Source: Bacillus_BA songklensis (GTDB lineage Bacteria > Bacillota > Bacilli > Bacillales > Bacillaceae_H). Taken from it: DNA of 64,000 nt. The translations under genes and the position numbers were made by a program. Below, one piece after another: positions 62,695 to 64,000 of this stretch (positions within the stretch are counted from its first letter, which is position 1; every line of letters begins with the position of its first letter). A model generated the notes under the pieces. That model was not told where the DNA came from, ran no database searches, and saw only the letters and a program-made list of their open reading frames with translations. The stretch covers positions 1 through 64,000 of the forward strand of contig NZ_JBHRZT010000072.1 in assembly GCF_042649685.1 (NCBI RefSeq), written 5' to 3'.

Positions 62695-63360
62695 ATGAGT
62701 GGTTTTGAAAATCATTGTTGGCGTGATGTTATCGATTCTGAAACATTGGATATCTATCAATCTTATGAGCGGGATACTTACATTGGAAGAAGGCCCGCCC
62801 TGTTGTTGATCGATCTTTATAATCTGGTGTATGAAGGGGGGCCTCTTCCCGTTAAGGAATTGGTTAAAAATCACCCTAGTTCTTGTGGTGTTCATGCTTG
62901 GAATGCAATCGAACCGACAAAGCAATTAATATCTTTGGCTCGATCTCATAATATTCCCTTGATTTATTCAACGCAGAGTACAAATCAAATACAGGCTACA
63001 AATCGTCAAAGAAATGTCATTTTGGATAACTCTTTCGAAATTAAGGAGGAATTCCGGCCGGATACAGCGGACATCATCATTCGTAAAGAACGCGCCAGTT
63101 GTTTTTTTGGGACGCCATTAATCGCCTATTTAACAAAAATGGGTATTGATTCTTTGATTATTTGTGGGGAAAGTACAAGCGGATGTGTACGTGCAAGTGC
63201 GGTTGACGCGTATTCTTACGGATTCCATGCGGTTGTTGTAGAAGAGTGTACGTTTGATCGGAGTCTTCTTTCCCATAAAGTGAGTTTATTTGACCTTCAT
63301 CATAAATATGCGGATGTGATGAATCTGGGTGAAGTTAAAGACCGCCTACGGGTATTGTAG
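62695..63360 (+). CDS. Isochorismatase-family cysteine hydrolase
   Basis: 221 aa from ATG 62695 (GGAGGGG upstream). Catalytic triad of the family: Asp in ALLLIDLYN, Lys in IIIRKERASCFFGTPL, Cys in ICGESTSGCVRASAVDAYSYG. N-terminal SYERDTYIGRRPA extension is like N-carbamoylsarcosine amidohydrolases. Expected to cleave an N-carbamoyl or amide substrate, fitting the hydantoin/creatinine theme with AmaB-like and Hyu genes. Followed by a terminator at 63467-63497 and the IclR gene. Confidence 0.85.
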   Translation: MSGFENHCWRDVIDSETLDIYQSYERDTYIGRRPALLLIDLYNLVYEGGPLPVKELVKNHPSSCGVHAWNAIEPTKQLISLARSHNIPLIYSTQSTNQIQATNRQRNVILDNSFEIKEEFRPDTADIIIRKERASCFFGTPLIAYLTKMGIDSLIICGESTSGCVRASAVDAYSYGFHAVVVEECTFDRSLLSHKVSLFDLHHKYADVMNLGEVKDRLRVL

Positions 63361-63466
63361 TGATCATCATGAAGTGCTGCATCCCTTAAAGCGGTCATGA
63401 AGGAGACGTCTCTTTCGGTCCAATTTACTCCCGTCACCTCTACTTTTTTAATGGAGACTCCACGCA

Positions 63467-63497
63467 ATCCCCATCATGGGTAAGCATGGGGTTTTTT
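63467..63497 (+). terminator. Terminator after the hydrolase
   Basis: AATCCCCAT pairs with ATGGGGTT, then TTTTT. Confidence 0.8.
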
Positions 63498-63615
63498 TAT
63501 ATGTATCTTCACATCAAGGTACATAATCGTGGTGAGGTGGGCTACGGACAGAACTATGAAAAATCATATAAACATGATAAGATAATAGATAATGGTTGAG
63601 AAGTAGGGGATATTG

Positions 63616-64000
63616 ATGAAAGAGTCGGGACAAACAGTACAATCCGTAGAAAGAGCTTTGTCGATTATGGAATGCTTTACATTAGAAAAGCCTCAACAGA
63701 CACTTGGAGAATTAGCAGTCCAAACTAAGCTTTCTAAAAGTACTATTTATCGCCTGTTGACCACATTGGCAAGATGCGGCTACATTAAACAGGATGAAGT
63801 AACCCAAAAATACAGTTTGGGATTTAAGCTGTTCAATTTGGGAGCAGTCGTTGCCGGAAACATGTCGTTACGGGATACGTCCTTACCGTTTATGAAAAAG
63901 CTGTGTAATGAATTATCGGAAACCATCGACCTTAATATTATCGAAGAAGACCAACGGGTTTGTATCGAAATGGTAGAAAGTTCGGAGCAAATCCGCAATA
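63616..64000 (+). CDS. IclR-family regulator, runs off the window
   Basis: First 128 residues from ATG 63616 (GTAGGGGA upstream). HTH_IclR: VQSVERALSIMECFTLEKP, LGELAVQTKLSKSTIYRLLT, GYIKQDEVTQKYSLGFKLF; the effector domain begins (MSLRDTSLPFMKKLCNELSE). 3' end beyond 64000. Likely controls the adjacent catabolic genes. Confidence 0.92.
   Translation, partial: MKESGQTVQSVERALSIMECFTLEKPQQTLGELAVQTKLSKSTIYRLLTTLARCGYIKQDEVTQKYSLGFKLFNLGAVVAGNMSLRDTSLPFMKKLCNELSETIDLNIIEEDQRVCIEMVESSEQIRN

Noticed and set aside
1..64000. CRISPR array
   Set aside because: No series of regularly spaced identical repeats was seen; the closest, at 660-821, is a coding minisatellite without spacers.

Overview
The window reads as a chromosomal segment of a low-GC, spore-forming Bacillaceae (Bacillus sensu lato). 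Support: AGGAGG-type ribosome binding sites, many GTG/TTG starts, the long Bacillus-type SRP RNA, spore/cell-wall hydrolases (SleB/YkvT-like, YaaH/SleL-like, GH25), a tandem glycine riboswitch, a LytS/LytT pair and a Bacillus-style gluconate locus. Two runs of N (38723-38870 and 50278-50412) show it is a scaffold with unresolved gaps. I cannot name the species from sequence alone.

Layout. 1-5 kb: two covarying hairpin repeats, a LysM/cortex-hydrolase-like gene with a repetitive linker, an FAD amino-acid oxidase preceded by a structured leader, a tiny unlisted gene, and an alanine/glycine:cation symporter under a tandem glycine riboswitch. 5-6.3 kb: decayed amidase plus an EthD-type gene. 6.7-11.8 kb: a compact three-gene operon (TerB-N/TerB-C protein, BrxD/DUF2791-like ATPase, Lhr-like SF2 helicase), the best candidate here for a poorly described, probably anti-phage or DNA-processing system. 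11.8-12.9 kb: a graveyard of gene and IS fragments. 12.9-21 kb: gluconate catabolism (gluconokinase, two GntP permeases, two RpiR-type regulators, NAD-type 6-phosphogluconate dehydrogenase), with recurrent GAAAA(N)TTTTC palindromes overlapping readable promoters. 21-29.5 kb: a DUF1292 protein, a DHA2 drug exporter, a beta-helix protein, and a LytS/LytT two-component system followed by an OFA-type MFS transporter with a consensus cre site.

29.5-38.7 kb: small genes and pseudogenes, CorA, YaaH-like and GH25 hydrolases, an M20 amidohydrolase and phosphoglycerate mutase. 38.7-43 kb: DJ-1/PfpI (cut by a gap), a XRE-cupin regulator, and a hydantoinase operon collapsed by internal deletions into one chimera (HyuA-HyuB-NCS1 permease). 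43.3-44.3 kb: four tRNAs (Thr, Trp, Gly, Leu) and SRP RNA on the minus strand. 44.4-47 kb: xylose isomerase with a sugar-permease remnant and a Gfo/Idh/MocA oxidoreductase. 47-56.4 kb: highly degraded accessory DNA, including a branched-chain amino-acid transporter operon collapsed the same way (LivH-LivM-LivG fusion plus a 17-residue LivF stub), a serine-recombinase tail, IS110 and IS605-like remnants, an aromatic ring-cleavage cluster remnant, and several intact small membrane/HTH genes. 57-64 kb: a Tat-exported metallophosphoesterase, glutamate dehydrogenase, small or decayed genes, an isochorismatase-family hydrolase and the start of an IclR regulator.

Overall, sugar-acid, amino-acid and N-carbamoyl/hydantoin catabolic genes are mixed with strong pseudogenization: in-frame nonsense codons of all three types and in-frame deletion fusions are common between 30 and 62 kb.
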